Positions 62,274-64,000 of a stretch of 64,000 bases of DNA are shown here, one piece after another; position 1 is the first letter of the stretch, and each line of letters opens with the position of its first letter. Under the pieces are notes generated by a model. It was not told where the DNA came from. It did not search any database and worked only from the letters and a program-made list of their open reading frames with translations. This DNA is from Halorussus marinus (GTDB lineage Archaea > Halobacteriota > Halobacteria > Halobacteriales > Haladaptataceae), in NCBI RefSeq assembly GCF_004765795.1, contig NZ_SBIV01000003.1:310001-374000 (forward strand). The letters run 5' to 3'. Both the position numbers and the translations under genes were made by a program.

Positions 62274-62948
62274 CTAAGCTCCTTCTGAGTTCAATAAGTA
62301 ATCTGGATAAAGGTCAGAAGCGAGATTGATGAGATTGTATTCAAGGGATTCAAGGTTCGTCTTAAAGTCATAGAAGGGGCCAGTATCGTCAACACACCAT
62401 GCCTTAGTCCAGAAATAGACTGGTTCGCGTAATCGCCTCGTTCCAGACACAAAGAGTTCGTCAGCCCACTTCTGGTACTTTCCTTTTGGTCCTTTGTCTC
62501 GACTAACGCTATCGTCCTTGTGATGGCTCAGCACTGCGGCACTGAGTTCACCAATATGATATGCATATCCGTCACCCCAACGAGCAAGCTTCGTATTGTT
62601 AGTGCGGATATTTTCGAGATTAGCACTCAAGGTCTGCCCGTCTCGGCCATATTTCCCTGCTTTTCCGAGGTAGCGAGGCACAATACATTCTCCATCAAGA
62701 GTGTACATTAGATAGATAAGTCCCTCATATGTATCGTCAGTATCTTTCCAGTCTTGTACGACTTTCCATCCTTCCGTTCGCAGTAACTCTTCCATTTGGC
62801 GACTTCGGCGAAGAATAAGGCGGTTATCTCGCCCATACCGTTTTGTCTTTACTTCTCTTTCTTCTTTGGTCTCGAAAAGAGGGACTGGTTGTTCATTCTC
62901 TACATTTTCTGCTAACCATTGGTCCCAGACTTCACGCTTTGTCGGCAT
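62274..62948 (-). CDS. GIY-YIG-like nuclease family protein
   Basis: 224 aa, ATG 62948, AT-rich. The N-terminal helical part is charged (residues 1-70). A GIY-YIG-like core follows: GLIYLMYTLDGECIVPRYLG, then KAGKYG, ARWGDGYAYHIGELSAAVL near residue 125, and a C-terminal FYDFKTNLESLEYNLINLAS with a Glu in the catalytic position, ending in YLLNSEG. GIY-YIG enzymes cut DNA and occur in homing, repair, restriction and mobile elements. The LMY and YLG variants of the two name motifs are within the known range. No partner methylase is visible. Confidence 0.65.
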   Translation of the reverse strand: MPTKREVWDQWLAENVENEQPVPLFETKEEREVKTKRYGRDNRLILRRSRQMEELLRTEGWKVVQDWKDTDDTYEGLIYLMYTLDGECIVPRYLGKAGKYGRDGQTLSANLENIRTNNTKLARWGDGYAYHIGELSAAVLSHHKDDSVSRDKGPKGKYQKWADELFVSGTRRLREPVYFWTKAWCVDDTGPFYDFKTNLESLEYNLINLASDLYPDYLLNSEGA

Positions 62949-63169
62949 TGATAGTCAACAGTACCCTGAAAGAAAAGTTAGTCATATGTACTTTACCTTT
63001 CCCCCTTTTAGCCTGAATGAGAACTACTACAGTTGGGATAAAGGATTCGTCTTCGATTTTCCTCATCCCACACATATAATTAAACAATAATTATAACAAT
63101 TGAAGAAGTACATGGCTGTATAATCGAATTTCATTAAACCTATGTTAGAGCTTTGCAACAGTGATTCTT

Positions 63170-64000
63170 ATGAGAATCCTTTCCAAAGGCAGTGAATTGC
63201 CTTTTGTTCACGAATCAGTGGGTTGGGATGAGCATGAAAATTTCAAAGATTACGATGTTATTTTTATCAATTTAAAAACCCTAGAACAACATTCGGGGAA
63301 TTACGACCATCCCTACAACGAATCAGAAAATTCCCCAGTTGTCTTTGAAGGCTCCAATATTACGGAATTCGTTAAAACAGGGGGATATATGGTTGTATAC
63401 TTGCCTAATTCGCTAAAAGTAGAAATGGGAGGAACAACCACTAAGCAAAATCAGAATGGAGTGAGTCCAACTACCTTGTCTCCTCGCAGAAAACAGGGTA
63501 CAGAGGATGTTGAACCTTATAGTGAGTATGAACTGTTAGACTGGCTTCCGCTCTCATTAAGGATAAATACGAATGAATCAGGGGATTCCATAGGAGAGGT
63601 TGAGTCAGAGTGGGAGTGGTATTTTGGAAACCGGTTTAGCTGGGAGAAAACTGGTTTCAAATCTGATAGTAATAGCTACTCAATAAAATCAATTGCTGAG
63701 AATTCCTACTCAAAAAATATAGCTGGTAAAGCTTTGTACGATTATGGCTCATCAGAAGGCTATATCTCTCTAATACCCCCGGATGATGGGATTGCATATT
63801 CTGAATTCGTGAAAAATACTCTTCAAAAGGTATTTGATATAGATTTAAATATAGAAGGTCGTGCCCCACCGTCGTGGTTATCAGATTATACTGTTCCCAA
63901 TGAAGAGTGCATAGAAGAAGAGATTGAAGAAAAGAAAGAGCAAATAAATGAGTTACAAGAAGAATTAGAATCCATAACTAGATTCAAGGATTTATTGTAT
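63170..64000 (+). CDS. Island protein with acidic coiled-coil, C-terminus beyond window
   Basis: ATG 63170, open to the right edge (277 codons seen). The N-terminus MRILSKGSELPFVHESVGWD, then KDYDVIFINLKTLEQHSG, looks like an alpha/beta domain in which a strand ends in an FINL turn, as in flavodoxin- or GATase-like folds. A later segment YISLIPPDDGIAYSEFVKNT is followed by PPSWLSDYTVPNEECIEEEI and a Glu/Lys-rich coiled-coil. Proteins of this plan often end in a nuclease-like domain, but that part is outside the window. Codon use is AT-rich and foreign. Divergent from the GIY-YIG gene. Confidence 0.55.
   Translation, partial: MRILSKGSELPFVHESVGWDEHENFKDYDVIFINLKTLEQHSGNYDHPYNESENSPVVFEGSNITEFVKTGGYMVVYLPNSLKVEMGGTTTKQNQNGVSPTTLSPRRKQGTEDVEPYSEYELLDWLPLSLRINTNESGDSIGEVESEWEWYFGNRFSWEKTGFKSDSNSYSIKSIAENSYSKNIAGKALYDYGSSEGYISLIPPDDGIAYSEFVKNTLQKVFDIDLNIEGRAPPSWLSDYTVPNEECIEEEIEEKKEQINELQEELESITRFKDLLY

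Overview
The window is a chromosome segment of a haloarchaeon (class Halobacteria); the genus cannot be fixed from sequence alone. From 1 to about 60,390 it is very GC-rich and gene-dense. Proteins are rich in Asp and Glu, starts are ATG or GTG (one TTG), many genes have a TATA-like box about 25-30 nt before a start with no leader, and many encode families known mainly from haloarchaea (DUF7344-like wHTH proteins, DUF5809/DUF5810-like pairs, small zinc-ribbon proteins, coenzyme F420 enzymes, KDG kinase). From about 60,390 to the right edge the composition falls sharply to AT-rich, codon use changes and genes become sparse: this is a horizontally acquired island beside a tRNA-Gly gene.

Layout. 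1-2.7 kb: a cut-off secreted protein and two tandem SipW-dependent (TasA/camelysin-like) surface proteins. 3-9.6 kb: membrane wHTH protein, small membrane protein, Tat-exported protein, dUTPase, aconitase, Nudix-like protein, a hairpin-rich spacer, RimI-like acetyltransferase. 9.7-18.6 kb: DUF5810/DUF5809-like pair, DtxR regulator, ADP-ribose-type Nudix, large M14-like peptidase, family 4-like uracil-DNA glycosylase, GNAT, RNB-domain RNase, rhodanese, aIF1/SUI1. 18.6-22.9 kb: MoxR ATPase - DUF58 - transglutaminase operon. 23-29.3 kb: F420-dependent oxidoreductase with CofE, a Nudix-eIF2B fusion, TetR plus MFS exporter. 30-32.7 kb: D-2-hydroxyacid dehydrogenase, a frameshifted TrmB-like regulator, and a spacer holding a candidate antisense RNA. 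32.7-38.5 kb: EngB, two TIGR00341 membrane paralogues flanking SIMPL and SHOCT proteins, NOG1-type GTPase. 38.6-43.8 kb: ThiD-ThiN fusion, M23 peptidase, wHTH regulator, a copper-handling pair (Cys-rich storage protein and CopZ-like chaperone), RDD protein. 43.8-52.5 kb: ThDP enzyme, MutS and MutL with a PPOX-like protein and an acetamidase between them. 52.5-60.1 kb: MetY, KDG kinase, secreted protein, pyridine-nucleotide disulfide oxidoreductase, YHS protein, FlaD/E-domain protein, Nmad3-like protein.

Most noteworthy. (i) The spacer at 31,793-32,352 has a perfect 17-bp palindrome, a TATA-like box and two adjacent hairpins; the first hairpin loop carries 16 nt perfectly complementary to what looks like the whole 5' leader of the TrmB-like gene. 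(ii) In the island a 12-bp motif, CAGGCNGGAAGG, occurs six times, three on the plus strand then three on the minus strand, converging on a ~1 kb gene-free region next to a GIY-YIG-like nuclease gene. (iii) mutS, mutL and the ThDP enzyme share an arrangement in which a TATA box is placed for a leaderless ATG mini-ORF that runs into the Shine-Dalgarno-preceded GTG start of the real gene. (iv) The tRNA-Gly gene has a sound 3' half but an irregular 5' half exactly where the island begins.

All family assignments come from reading motifs; no database search was run.
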